Source of the DNA: CAJQGY01 sp964523375
GTDB taxonomy: Bacteria > Pseudomonadota > Gammaproteobacteria > Magnimaribacterales > D2472
NCBI GenBank assembly: GCA_964523375.1
Contig: CAZFYG010000006.1
Coordinates: forward strand, 1 to 64,000
DNA length: 64,000 nt
Direction of reading: 5' to 3'
Part shown: piece by piece, positions 36,759-46,010 of the stretch
How the letters are laid out: the number at the start of each line of letters is the position of its first letter
Numbering within the stretch: position 1 is the stretch's first letter
Notes under the pieces: generated by a model
Databases searched by the model: none
The model's input: only the letters and a program-made list of their open reading frames with translations
Told to the model about the DNA's origin: nothing
Position numbers and translations under genes: made by a program

Positions 36759-38600
36759 ATGAGCAAATCAAATTCAATATGGAAACAGGCTGATAGTTTT
36801 TTAGCTATGACAAGAAAAATACTTGTAAATGGTGTGACGGCTATAGTCTTAATAGCACTAACCTTCTCATTTCTAGGTGGTATTTTTACCTCTTTTGGAA
36901 AATCTGAAAAGGTTACAGTTGAAAATAAGGTTTTATGGTTTAAACCAATTGGTGTGGTTGTAGACACTGAGGTTGTGAGTTCTAATAATGTGTCAATTGA
37001 AGGTTTGTTAAACGGTGGCTCAAGTGCTGAACAGTATGAATTACAAGATCTTTTGGATGTCCTTAATGCAGCTGCAACTGATGATGGTTTAAGCGCTGTG
37101 TATGTAAATGTTTCTGAGCTTGGAATGTACTGGGCGTCTGCATTTAAAATTGCAGAAGCAGTTAAGAATGTTAAAGATAGTGGCAAAAGAGTAATTGCAT
37201 ATGCTGAAGGCTATGGAAATAATGCTTACCTTATAAGCTCGCAAGCTAGCGAGGTATTGGTGAATGAGTATGGGGGAGTAGAAGCATTTGGCTTTTCAAG
37301 GAAGAGAGAGTACTACGTTGATTTATATAAAAATATAAAATTAAACTATAACGTTTTTACTGCTGGGGACTTTAAGTCTGGGCCTGAGCCGTACACTCGA
37401 GATTCAATGAGTGAAAATGATAAGATTGCTTGGAATGCATTCGCAGAGCCAATGTGGGAAAAAATGACGTCAATGATGGAATCAGGTAGAAAATTATCAA
37501 AGGGTACAATTCAAGACTATGGTGATAATGCGCATGTGTTGTTCACTGAAAACCCAGAAGCGGCTCAGGTTGCGTTAAATTTAGGCTTAGTTGATAAGGT
37601 GGTTACAAGAGAAGAAATTAGAAATTACATGTTTGAACAATTCCCTAACGAAGAAGATGATAAGTATGCATTTCCAGACAGCATATCTATATATGACTAT
37701 CTAGATACTATCGAAGCTGATGCAAGCAAGTCTTCTAATAAGATTGCGATAGTTAATATTGAAGGGGCAATCATGACTGGAGAAGCAGCATATGGTATTG
37801 CTGGCTCAGATACTATTGTAAAAAATATTCAGTCTGCAACTAAAGATGAAGATATTAAAGCAATGGTTTTAAGAGTTAATAGCCCCGGTGGAGATGTCTG
37901 GGCAAGTGAGCTAATTACAAATGCATTAGAAGAATTCAAGAATACTGGTAGACCAGTAGTAACTTCAATGGGTGACGTAGCGGCATCTGGTGGAGTATGG
38001 GTAACAACTAACTCTGATGAAATATGGGCTGAAGAAGACACTCTAACTGGCTCAATTGGTGTATATGGAATTATCCCTACTATGGATGGTTTATATGATT
38101 GGGCAGGCATATCAGTGGATGGAGTAAGTTCAACTAAAGCTGGTGAATGGGATGAAAGAGAAGCTATGCCAGACTATGTAAAAAATATGATCCAATCAAA
38201 CATAGATAACATATACAAAAAATTTGTGACCAAGGTAGCAGAAAACAGAGACATGGCTTACGTTGATGTTCTTCCTATTGCAGGTGGAAGAATTTGGTCA
38301 GGAGTAAAAGCTCTTGAATTAGGCCTTGTTGATAAAATAGGTGATCTTGAAGACGCTTTATCATCTGCAGCTAACATGGCAGAAATTGAAGATTATTCTG
38401 TTAAAACATACAGAAAAGAGTTAGATCCTATAGATATATTTTTACAAGAGATTCTTGAAAATATTGACTACCAAGTTAAAGTTGATCCAAACCTAAAAAT
38501 CCTATTAGATACAACATCCAAGTATTCAAAAATTATTAGCCTAGAAGATGAAAATATCATGGCCTATTGTTTTGAATGTGACGCTATAGATAATCTTTAA
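36759..38600 (+). CDS. sppA: Signal peptide peptidase SppA, long (67K) type
   Basis: A 613-residue membrane-anchored serine protease with one transmembrane helix (about residues 25-47). It has the tandem-domain organisation of E. coli SppA: catalytic Lys in GDFKSGPEP near residue 206 in the first half and Ser in AASGGVW near residue 410 in the second. It cleaves leftover signal peptides in the membrane as a tetramer. A GGAG ribosome site precedes the ATG. It overlaps hda by 17 bases at the 3' end. Confidence 0.95.
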   Translation: MSKSNSIWKQADSFLAMTRKILVNGVTAIVLIALTFSFLGGIFTSFGKSEKVTVENKVLWFKPIGVVVDTEVVSSNNVSIEGLLNGGSSAEQYELQDLLDVLNAAATDDGLSAVYVNVSELGMYWASAFKIAEAVKNVKDSGKRVIAYAEGYGNNAYLISSQASEVLVNEYGGVEAFGFSRKREYYVDLYKNIKLNYNVFTAGDFKSGPEPYTRDSMSENDKIAWNAFAEPMWEKMTSMMESGRKLSKGTIQDYGDNAHVLFTENPEAAQVALNLGLVDKVVTREEIRNYMFEQFPNEEDDKYAFPDSISIYDYLDTIEADASKSSNKIAIVNIEGAIMTGEAAYGIAGSDTIVKNIQSATKDEDIKAMVLRVNSPGGDVWASELITNALEEFKNTGRPVVTSMGDVAASGGVWVTTNSDEIWAEEDTLTGSIGVYGIIPTMDGLYDWAGISVDGVSSTKAGEWDEREAMPDYVKNMIQSNIDNIYKKFVTKVAENRDMAYVDVLPIAGGRIWSGVKALELGLVDKIGDLEDALSSAANMAEIEDYSVKTYRKELDPIDIFLQEILENIDYQVKVDPNLKILLDTTSKYSKIISLEDENIMAYCFECDAIDNL

Positions 38601-39267
38601 TCAAAGGGATTGTTATTTTTCTTTTAAGTTCCATCGAGAGGCTATCAAGTCTCTCGATTATTCCAACCAAGTCAGACAAGTTTCTTTTTGTATAAGAAAG
38701 CAAATAGTTAGCCTCCTTCTCGCCAAGATTAATTGATCTAAAATTTGCAATATGCATAAGGGCAAGATTGAGATTTTGATCCTGCACTGAGAACATTTCA
38801 TAAGAGTTAAACTTTCTGATTCTAGAATCAAAGTCAGGTAGTGAAAAATTGAGTGTTCCAATATTAATGGAAGCTGAAAATACCAACCTACAATTAGTAA
38901 GGGATGCATTATTAATTAAATTAAAGAGAGCTACTTCCCAATCCATGATTCCTGCTATTTCTTCAATACTGTCAACGCATACTAAATCTGCTTCATGTGC
39001 CCCATCTATAATGGTAGTCTCATAATTTTTGATATCCGAAAGCGGAATATATAAAGGGGATTTATTTAAATCGCTATATAAACTTGCTAGTGCCTGTAAT
39101 AGATAAGTTTTGCCGATATTTGATTGCCCATATATAAAAATATCATCGCCCTCAATTAATCTCAAATTATTTACTAAGTTAGCATTTTTGTTATCGCAGA
39201 AGAAGCCACTAAAAGAGGATTTAAAAGTCTTTTCCCATGGAAAAGTTAATTGTTTTGGATTAGTCAT
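38584..39267 (-). CDS. hda: DnaA-homologous regulator Hda
   Basis: A 227-residue AAA+ protein resembling DnaA domain III. The N-terminus MTNPKQLTFPW carries a QLTFPW clamp-binding motif as in Hda. Walker A is GQSNIGKT near residue 50 and Walker B is LVCVDSIEEI; the arginine-finger and sensor region FDSRIRKF is present. With the sliding clamp it stimulates ATP hydrolysis by DnaA and so limits re-initiation of replication. The ATG at 39267 is chosen since the longer frame runs into pgsA. Confidence 0.92.
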   Translation of the reverse strand: MTNPKQLTFPWEKTFKSSFSGFFCDNKNANLVNNLRLIEGDDIFIYGQSNIGKTYLLQALASLYSDLNKSPLYIPLSDIKNYETTIIDGAHEADLVCVDSIEEIAGIMDWEVALFNLINNASLTNCRLVFSASINIGTLNFSLPDFDSRIRKFNSYEMFSVQDQNLNLALMHIANFRSINLGEKEANYLLSYTKRNLSDLVGIIERLDSLSMELKRKITIPLIKDYL

Positions 39268-39811
39268 TGTGATTTTTTTTAAGTGTTCTGAACCACGACT
39301 GTGAATAAATATATAGACTAATAAGAGTAAATATGGAGACAATGAACCCCAGCCATTCTAGACTGAAATTCAATGATAAACTTTTAAATATAAGAATTAA
39401 TATAATATAAATTACCTGCAAAACTGTTGTAATTTTTCCAGCAAAATTTGGCAAAGGTGTTCCAGTTTCTATTATTGTCATATGTATTGATGCACCTAAA
39501 AGAATTATTATGTCCCTAGCTAATAAAATAAAGAATACATAAAAAGGTAAAAGGTCATTTATCCATAAAATAAAAATTGAGCCTGATAAAAGCAGTTTGT
39601 CTGCAACTGGATCTAGAATTTTACCTAAGTCTGTTTGCCAGGACATTCTTCTTGCCAAAAACCCATCCAAGGCATCAGTTATGGAAGCTATAGCAAAAAA
39701 TATCAAACCCTCAAGATAATCAGCATTATTTATATTATTTAAAATTGGGTATACCAAGCCCATTCTTACGATTGATAAAAAATTTGGAATAAATATAAAG
39801 TATCTGCTCAT
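39260..39811 (-). CDS. pgsA: CDP-alcohol phosphatidyltransferase, probably phosphatidylglycerophosphate synthase
   Basis: A 183-residue membrane enzyme. The family signature D-G-x2-A-R-x8-G-x3-D-x3-D is complete at about residues 49-71 (DALDGFLARR...GKILDPVADK). Four to five transmembrane segments are visible. Size and N-terminus (IPNFLSIVRMG) favour PgsA, which makes phosphatidylglycerophosphate from CDP-diacylglycerol and glycerol 3-phosphate. It overlaps both hda and the DUF2066 gene by a few bases. Confidence 0.85.
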   Translation of the reverse strand: MSRYFIFIPNFLSIVRMGLVYPILNNINNADYLEGLIFFAIASITDALDGFLARRMSWQTDLGKILDPVADKLLLSGSIFILWINDLLPFYVFFILLARDIIILLGASIHMTIIETGTPLPNFAGKITTVLQVIYIILILIFKSLSLNFSLEWLGFIVSIFTLISLYIYSQSWFRTLKKNHND

Positions 39812-40836
39812 AATTTATATTCTATAGAAATATTGTCTCCTAAATCAGTAGTATTTAATAAATTTAAGTAAGTATTTTCAACAATTTCTATTAATAAAGT
39901 CTCCAATTCTCCATAAAAATTTATTTCACAAAACAGTGTATTATTAGAAAACTTATTAACCTTTATATTGTTTAAGCCAATGATTCCAAAAAGCAGATCT
40001 TTTATTTGCTCATAGTCATTTACGGTATTAATATTTTCAATTTTAAGACTATAGCTATTATTGGATTCATAAGAAATGGTTTTAAGATTCAATGAGGATG
40101 AAACTTCTTCATCAAGCATATTAAAAAATACATTTAAAAAATCTTTACTGAAATTTTTTGATTCAAGTATTGCTTCCAAGTCCCCTGTTGCCTTCCATTC
40201 ATTGATACCAGTTTTTACAACTTTAATGCTTATTAGGTGATCATGATCATATTTAGATTCAACATACTTTTCTGGCTCAATGAGATAGTTGTATGTGAGA
40301 ATATTTTCGCTGTCTTTTAAATCAAATGATGGTAGATCGATAAATACCCCTCTTTTCGAGGCGAGCTGATTAATTTTATCTTGCAGAAGTATATCTAATT
40401 TATTTGATGAAGTTTCTGAAACGAAGTAAGGACTATTATAGCCATCGTCGATTTCAAGCAAGATCATATAAACTGGTCTAGATTTACCAATAATTGGTAT
40501 CTTAAGATCAAAAAAAGTTTGTTCTAATAAAGTCTGGTTGAATTCTGTAAAAATATAAGGAGTGCCACTAATATTTTTTATAGAGTATTTTGTAATAAAG
40601 TCTTTTCGAGCATTACCAGCATTAATTATTTTCCATATATTTGATGGTTTTGTAGAACCGCTCAATCTATAAACCATGCTATCAAATGATCTATTTAAAG
40701 AAGTATCTATGTCATTGCCAATCTCAATTTTATTATTTATATTAAAAAGTTCATCAAACTCCTTTCCAAAGGAGACATTAGAAAAGATAATTATTAAAAG
40801 AAATATATAATTGGTATTGTTACTAAAATAATTCAT
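39808..40836 (-). CDS. DUF2066 family exported protein
   Basis: A 342-residue protein starting with a signal peptide (MNYFSNNTNYIFLL...SFGKEF). The N-terminal half has the DUF2066 features SFDSMVYRLSG and a tract leading to RPVYMILLEIDDG; the rest is of mixed beta structure. Function is unknown, but the family regularly neighbours hda and purM in gammaproteobacteria, as it does here. The ATG at 40836 places the signal peptide correctly; an upstream ATG would overlap purM. Confidence 0.72.
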   Translation of the reverse strand: MNYFSNNTNYIFLLIIIFSNVSFGKEFDELFNINNKIEIGNDIDTSLNRSFDSMVYRLSGSTKPSNIWKIINAGNARKDFITKYSIKNISGTPYIFTEFNQTLLEQTFFDLKIPIIGKSRPVYMILLEIDDGYNSPYFVSETSSNKLDILLQDKINQLASKRGVFIDLPSFDLKDSENILTYNYLIEPEKYVESKYDHDHLISIKVVKTGINEWKATGDLEAILESKNFSKDFLNVFFNMLDEEVSSSLNLKTISYESNNSYSLKIENINTVNDYEQIKDLLFGIIGLNNIKVNKFSNNTLFCEINFYGELETLLIEIVENTYLNLLNTTDLGDNISIEYKL

Positions 40837-40853
40837 CACAATAGGTATTCTAA

Positions 40854-41882
40854 ATGACAAAAGAAAATATAGATAATGATCCGTATAAATCTGCTGGGGT
40901 AGATATTTCTGCTGGAAATAATTTAATTGAACTCATTAAAGATGATGTTACAAAAACTCAGGGGGAAAATGTTTTAGGTGGTATTGGTGGTTTTGCTGGT
41001 ATGTATAAGCTAAATAAAGATTTTAAAAACCCGGTTTTGGTTGCGTGTACAGATGGAGTTGGAACTAAAGTCGCTCTAGCACAGCAATATAATAATTTAG
41101 AATATATTGGGCAAGATTTAGTTGCGATGTGTGTGAATGATTTAGTTACATGTGGCGCGCAACCTCTATTTTTTCTTGATTATTTTGCAACATCTAAATT
41201 AAATGTAAGTGAGGCATCGGTGATCATTGGTAGCATAGCAAGAGCTTGCAGAGCATCAGGCTGTGCGCTTTTAGGCGGTGAAACAGCTGAGATGCCAGGA
41301 CATTATATTAATGATAATTTTGATTTAGCAGGCTTTTCAGTTGGTTGCGTAGATGAAAATAAAATCATTAAAGGTGATGACATTGAAGATGGAGACATTC
41401 TTATTGGAATTGAGTCAAGTGGCGCGCATTCAAATGGATATTCTCTTATAAGAAAGGTTTTGGAGCAAAGCAAATGCCCAAGTGATGAAAAAAATGAAAT
41501 GGTTGACTTGTTCTTAAAACCTACACATCTCTATCCAAAGGTAGTTCAAGATTTAACAAAAAATCAAAGGATTAAAGGCATGAGTCACATCACAGGCGGC
41601 GGTCTAACCGAAAATCTTCCAAGATCAATTCCTAAAAATTTGTCTGTTAAAATCTATAAAGAATCTTGGGATTTACCAAAAGAGTTTAAGTGGCTTAAAG
41701 ATAATGGCAATATTACTGAGGAAGATATGTATAGGATTTTTAACTGCGGTATTGGGATGGTGCTTATTGTTAATAGTGAAGATGTGTCTTCAATTCAGTC
41801 AATAATTAATGATCATGGTTATAAGAATTTTGAGATTGGTTCTGTCGGAAAAAATGCTAAATCCCAAATTAGCTATATATAA
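40854..41882 (+). CDS. purM: Phosphoribosylformylglycinamidine cyclo-ligase
   Basis: A 342-residue enzyme that makes aminoimidazole ribotide with ATP, the fifth step of purine synthesis. YKSAGVDISAGN at the start, VACTDGVGTK, the LLGGETAEMPG loop and HITGGGLTENLPR are diagnostic. It leads a purM-purN-DUF3108 operon and is divergent from the DUF2066 gene with 17 bases between starts. Confidence 0.97.
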   Translation: MTKENIDNDPYKSAGVDISAGNNLIELIKDDVTKTQGENVLGGIGGFAGMYKLNKDFKNPVLVACTDGVGTKVALAQQYNNLEYIGQDLVAMCVNDLVTCGAQPLFFLDYFATSKLNVSEASVIIGSIARACRASGCALLGGETAEMPGHYINDNFDLAGFSVGCVDENKIIKGDDIEDGDILIGIESSGAHSNGYSLIRKVLEQSKCPSDEKNEMVDLFLKPTHLYPKVVQDLTKNQRIKGMSHITGGGLTENLPRSIPKNLSVKIYKESWDLPKEFKWLKDNGNITEEDMYRIFNCGIGMVLIVNSEDVSSIQSIINDHGYKNFEIGSVGKNAKSQISYI

Positions 41883-41900
41883 ATATCAAATTATATTTAT

Positions 41901-42554
41901 ATGAAAAGAATAGTAGTTTTGCTTTCTGGTAATGGTTCTAACCTTCAAGCTATTATTGATAAGATCAATGCTGGCAATATTAATGGCGTCATTGTTGCTG
42001 TTATCTCCAATAATGCTCAAGCTTTTGGTCTAAAAAGAGCAGAAAAAGAGAATTTAGATACTATTACCTTAAACCATCTTGAATATGAAAATCGCGATCT
42101 TTTTGATGCTGCTCTTTTAAAAAAACTAATCTCACTATCACCAGATTTGATTGTTTTAGCTGGGTTTATGAGAATACTAACCTCAAAAATAACAGATTAT
42201 TTTGATGGAAAAATAATTAATATTCACCCTTCCCTTCTCCCTTTGTACCCTGGCTTGAACACACATCAAAAGGTAATAAATAATAATGATAAAAATCATG
42301 GAATTTCAATACATTATGTTTCATCTAAACTTGATGCTGGGCCGTTAATTGCGCAAGCTGCTTTTGACGTTAAGGAAATTAAAACAAAGGAGTTGCTCGA
42401 AGAAAAGATTCATATTATTGAACATTCAATGTTTCCTTTTGTCATAGAAAATATATGTTTAGAAAATATACGTTGGGACAAGAAATCAAAAAAAGTTATA
42501 TTTAAAAATATGGGTACAATTAATGATTCAATTCAAAAAAAATATGAAATTTAG
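41901..42554 (+). CDS. purN: Phosphoribosylglycinamide formyltransferase
   Basis: A 217-residue enzyme that uses 10-formyl-THF to formylate GAR. VLLSGNGSNLQAII binds phosphate at the N-terminus. The catalytic Asn-His-Asp set is seen in INIHPSLLPLYPG and in VSSKLDAGPLIAQ (Asp about residue 144). It follows purM by 18 bases. Its 3' end overlaps the DUF3108 gene by 11 bases. Confidence 0.96.
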   Translation: MKRIVVLLSGNGSNLQAIIDKINAGNINGVIVAVISNNAQAFGLKRAEKENLDTITLNHLEYENRDLFDAALLKKLISLSPDLIVLAGFMRILTSKITDYFDGKIINIHPSLLPLYPGLNTHQKVINNNDKNHGISIHYVSSKLDAGPLIAQAAFDVKEIKTKELLEEKIHIIEHSMFPFVIENICLENIRWDKKSKKVIFKNMGTINDSIQKKYEI

Positions 42555-43230
42555 TTACGTATTTAGCATTCTGTTTTTGTCAATTAATGTATTTAGCATA
42601 GAAAATTATGTTGCTGAATATAGATGGGAATCATCTGATCGAGATATCTTAGGTGTTCGTAAGCTTATTATTGAAGAGAATGGTGCCTCGTCGCTATCTT
42701 TTAAAGCAAATAAATCATTTATAAAACTTGATATTGAAACTGATTTTAAATTTCTTAATAAGAAGGTTGAGAGTAAAGAATATTCTGTTGGTGTTAAGCC
42801 AACAATGGTCAATCGTAGCCAGAAATTATTTTTTAATAATATTGAGAATTCAATAAATTCAAAGGGTAGATATGAATGGTCTGCTAATACAATATCAAAA
42901 TCAGTCCTAGACCCCTTAAATGCTCAAATACAAGTAAGAATGAATGTTCTTGATGGGTATAAAGACTTTTCTATTGATATCATAGAAATGAAAGATGGAA
43001 CTATTGAGCCTAATTTTTACAAAGTTACATCAGAAAATGTAGATTGTTATGTTGGAGATGATAAATATTCTTGCATCGAAGTTACAAGGCTAAGGAAATA
43101 TGATGATAGAAAAACAATTTACTTAATCGCAAAAGATTTAGGTTATATGTTCGTAAAAATAAAAGATGTTGATCTAGATCCAAAGAAAAACCAAACACTT
43201 TCCTTGGAAAAAATATTAAGTCTTGGGTAG
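42544..43230 (+). CDS. DUF3108 family exported protein
   Basis: A 228-residue protein with a signal peptide (MKFSYVFSILFL...VFSIE) and a beta-rich mature part. The early VAEYRWESS, the NTISKSVLDPLNAQIQVR stretch and the C-terminal TIYLIAKDLGYMFVKI follow the DUF3108 pattern, often found beside purN. Function is unknown; an envelope role is likely. The ATG at 42544 is inside the end of purN; an upstream ATG at 42523 would disturb the signal peptide. Confidence 0.72.
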   Translation: MKFSYVFSILFLSINVFSIENYVAEYRWESSDRDILGVRKLIIEENGASSLSFKANKSFIKLDIETDFKFLNKKVESKEYSVGVKPTMVNRSQKLFFNNIENSINSKGRYEWSANTISKSVLDPLNAQIQVRMNVLDGYKDFSIDIIEMKDGTIEPNFYKVTSENVDCYVGDDKYSCIEVTRLRKYDDRKTIYLIAKDLGYMFVKIKDVDLDPKKNQTLSLEKILSLG

Positions 43231-43785
43231 TGTTACCCCAGTTTGACCTTGATACTTTCCGCCTCTATCCCTATAACTAACTTCACAATCTTCATCAGAT
43301 TCTAAAAATATCATTTGGGCAACGCCTTCGCCTGCATAAATTTTTGCTGGTAGATTTGTAGTATTGGAGAACTCAAGTGTTACATGACCCTCCCACTCAG
43401 GCTCTAAAGGCGTTACATTAACAATAATTCCACATCGAGCATAAGTCGATTTTCCAAGGCAAATAGTCAACACTTTTCTAGGTATTTTAAAATATTCAAT
43501 TGTTCTTGCTAAAGCAAAAGAGTTAGGAGGAATTACACAAACATCGGATTTAACATCTACAAAACTATTAGCATCAAAATTTTTAGGATCGACAACAGCT
43601 GAGTTAATGTTAGTAAATACTTTAAACTCATTTGAGCACCTTACATCATACCCAAAACTGGATACGCCATAAGAAATAAGCTTATTACCACTTGAATCCA
43701 ATCTAACTTGGTTTTCAGAAAAAGGTTCTATCATCCCATTTGAAGTAGACATTTCTTTTATCCATTTATCTGATTTAATCGACAT
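43216..43785 (-). CDS. dcd: dCTP deaminase
   Basis: A 189-residue trimeric enzyme that makes dUTP from dCTP for thymidylate synthesis. The signature SFALARTIEYFKIPR, the catalytic Glu in VTPLEPEWEGHVTLE, and RGGKYQGQTGVTLP at the C-terminus are all present. The tail closes over the nucleotide. It overlaps recR by 11 bases and the DUF3108 gene by 15 bases tail to tail. Confidence 0.95.
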   Translation of the reverse strand: MSIKSDKWIKEMSTSNGMIEPFSENQVRLDSSGNKLISYGVSSFGYDVRCSNEFKVFTNINSAVVDPKNFDANSFVDVKSDVCVIPPNSFALARTIEYFKIPRKVLTICLGKSTYARCGIIVNVTPLEPEWEGHVTLEFSNTTNLPAKIYAGEGVAQMIFLESDEDCEVSYRDRGGKYQGQTGVTLPKT

Positions 43786-44371
43786 TTATTTCAGTTCTCC
43801 CTTGAATTGCTCTCGCAATAGTATTTCCGTCAACATATTCTAGCTCTCCACCAATAGGTATACCATATGAAATTCTAGAAACTTTAATATCTTTTATATG
43901 ATCTTTAATAAATATTGCTGTTGCATCACCCTCAACTGTTGAGCTAGTAGCAAGAATTATTTCTTTAACATCTTCTTTGCTAATTAAATTTAGTAGTTGG
44001 TCTATCCCTAGATCCTCCGGACCTACTCCATCAATTGGAGACAATCTGCCAAGTAATACAAAATATTTACCTCGAAAACCTCCCGTTGACTCTATAGCCA
44101 ACATGTCTGATGGATTTTCAATAACACAAATACTTTGATTGTCTCTTGATGTATCTGAACAAACTTTACAGTATTCATTAGAGGTCAACATCCTACATCT
44201 TTTACATCTACCAATAGATTCTACTGCGCCCTGAAGGGTCTTTGATAGCAAAGATGCTCCATCTTTATTTTTGTCTAAGAGATATAAAGCCATTCTCTGA
44301 GCTGACTTTTTTCCCACACCTGGCAAAATAGTTAAGGAATTTATTAAATCATTTAGTAAATCAGTTTGCAT
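43775..44371 (-). CDS. recR: Recombination mediator RecR
   Basis: A 198-residue protein with an N-terminal helix-hairpin-helix (LTILPGVGKKSAQRMA), a four-Cys zinc motif (CKRCRML...YCKVC, about residues 57-72) and a Toprim domain (ICVIENPSDMLAIESTGGFRGKY). With RecF/RecO it loads RecA on gapped DNA. It follows dnaX by one base; the ybaB/ebfC gene usually found between them is absent. Confidence 0.96.
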   Translation of the reverse strand: MQTDLLNDLINSLTILPGVGKKSAQRMALYLLDKNKDGASLLSKTLQGAVESIGRCKRCRMLTSNEYCKVCSDTSRDNQSICVIENPSDMLAIESTGGFRGKYFVLLGRLSPIDGVGPEDLGIDQLLNLISKEDVKEIILATSSTVEGDATAIFIKDHIKDIKVSRISYGIPIGGELEYVDGNTIARAIQGRTEINVD

Positions 44372-44372
44372 G

Positions 44373-45989
44373 CTAATTGATTGGTTTAATAGATTTTTCT
44401 TTTATAGTTGCATCAAATTTTGTCATAAAATTTTTGATTGATTCGTTATTTTTAATATTGTCTTCCGCGTTTTCTTGCTTTACTTTATTTTCTTTTTCTT
44501 CCTGCTGCAAGGGGCCGTCAGTAGTAATTGATTGCTCTAGTTTAATTATTATTTTTGTCTTAAAGGCCTCCGTACAAATGTTTTCAAATTCCTTTTTAAC
44601 ATTCAGTGGAATGTCATTCCTTTTAAGGTCTCCACCTAAATATATTTCACTGCCTTCCATTTTTAAAAAAGTAAAATTTCCATAATAGTTTTTTACAAAA
44701 ACACTCATCTCAAGCTCTCTAAAAAAAGCTATCCAGTCATGATTAGAGAGTATTTTTAATGGCTGGATTTGAGCAGGGCTTTTCTTTAAGACTGGTTCGG
44801 CAATATTATTTTTAATTTCAACTGATACAGTTTCTTTAGAGCTGCTAACAGGTTGGATTAAGTTTTTTTTTTCACTCACAGTTTCATTTGACGATTTTGT
44901 TTTATCATGAATACTTGCTAAAGGATTAAAAGCCAACATTCTAAGAATACAAATCTCTAATGCTTCTTTTGGATTAGGGTGAATACTAAATTTAGAATAT
45001 GAGTTCACAGCTATTTCATATATTAATTGAATAAATTCCTTGTCTACAGATTGAGCAATGCTTCTTACAGGTTCTTTATTTGAATTTTTAAGGACTTGCT
45101 CTAAAGAAACTTTATGAATAAAACTGATAATATGCTTAAGCACATTTTCGTATTCAGGCGTTAGCTCTTCTATCTTATAAAAAATATTAAATGCCTTCTC
45201 AGCCTCACCGCCTACAACAGCATCAATTAATTCATAAACGAGAGAGTCATCAATTGTTCCAAGTAACGCTTTAACATCAGCTTCATTTAGAGCTCCGTTA
45301 CCATGGGCTATAGATTGATCCAAAAGCGTAAGCGCATCTCTTACAGAGCCCTGAGCTGAATCTGAAATTAAAGCTAAAGAATTTTTATCATGTTGAATTT
45401 TTTCAGAATTAACTACATTTTGCAGGTGAGTTTCAAGATTATCTCTATTGATAGTTTTAAGATTAAGTTGAAGGCACCTTGATTGAACTGTCTTAGGTAT
45501 TTTTTCAGGGTCTGTTGTTGCAAAAATAAATATAACATGTGCTGGTGGCTCTTCTAAGGTTTTGAGAAGTGCATTGAAGCTACTTGTAGATAACATATGG
45601 ACCTCATCTATTAAGTAGATTTTATATCTTCCTGATGATGGCTTGTATTGAACTGTGTCAAGCAGCTCTCTCATATCATCGACACCAGTTTTTGACGCTG
45701 CGTCAATTTCAAGAAAATCTAAATGCCTTCCTGTTTTTATTTCATCACATACTGTGCAACTATCACATGGTTTTGTAACAGGTTTATCAGATGATAAGCA
45801 ATTCAAGCATTTGGATAATATTCTAGCCAATGTAGTCTTGCCCACGCCCCTAGTTCCTGAAAATATATAAGCTTGGTGTATTTTATTTGAAGCAATGCTG
45901 TTTGTGATTGCTTGAATTATATGCGACTGGCCTACAACTTCCTCGAAGTTGGATGGTCTATATTTTCTTGCTAAAACCTCATATGACAT
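44373..45989 (-). CDS. dnaX: DNA polymerase III tau/gamma subunit
   Basis: A 538-residue clamp-loader subunit. Domain I has Walker A GTRGVGKTTLARIL near residue 45, a zinc module with Cys of CLNC and CDSCTVC, and the SRC arginine-finger motif (KTVQSRC). Domains II-III extend to about residue 360; the rest is the hydrophilic linker and polymerase-binding tail of tau. A run of ten A residues in codons 373-376 marks the end of domain III and may allow a shorter gamma product. Expected roles are loading the clamp and coupling polymerases at the fork. Confidence 0.95.
   Translation of the reverse strand: MSYEVLARKYRPSNFEEVVGQSHIIQAITNSIASNKIHQAYIFSGTRGVGKTTLARILSKCLNCLSSDKPVTKPCDSCTVCDEIKTGRHLDFLEIDAASKTGVDDMRELLDTVQYKPSSGRYKIYLIDEVHMLSTSSFNALLKTLEEPPAHVIFIFATTDPEKIPKTVQSRCLQLNLKTINRDNLETHLQNVVNSEKIQHDKNSLALISDSAQGSVRDALTLLDQSIAHGNGALNEADVKALLGTIDDSLVYELIDAVVGGEAEKAFNIFYKIEELTPEYENVLKHIISFIHKVSLEQVLKNSNKEPVRSIAQSVDKEFIQLIYEIAVNSYSKFSIHPNPKEALEICILRMLAFNPLASIHDKTKSSNETVSEKKNLIQPVSSSKETVSVEIKNNIAEPVLKKSPAQIQPLKILSNHDWIAFFRELEMSVFVKNYYGNFTFLKMEGSEIYLGGDLKRNDIPLNVKKEFENICTEAFKTKIIIKLEQSITTDGPLQQEEKENKVKQENAEDNIKNNESIKNFMTKFDATIKEKSIKPIN
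44863..44872 (-). promoter_or_regulatory. A10 slippery run in dnaX, predicted tau/gamma switch
   Basis: On the coding strand the codons GAA AAA AAA AAC (residues 373-376) form G-A10-C. Adding one A, or a -1 ribosomal shift, gives KKKLNPTC then TAG. Losing one A gives E-K-K-T then TAA. Either event would yield a product of 376-381 residues containing domains I-III only. The design parallels known dnaX frameshift or transcriptional slippage sites in E. coli and Thermus; use here is inferred. Confidence 0.6.
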
Positions 45990-46010
45990 ATGGGCTGATC
46001 ATAACATGAC

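Noticed and set aside
39268..39342. Longer Hda protein starting inside pgsA.
   Set aside because: It would place residues before the clamp-binding N-terminal motif; the ATG at 39267 is the family start.
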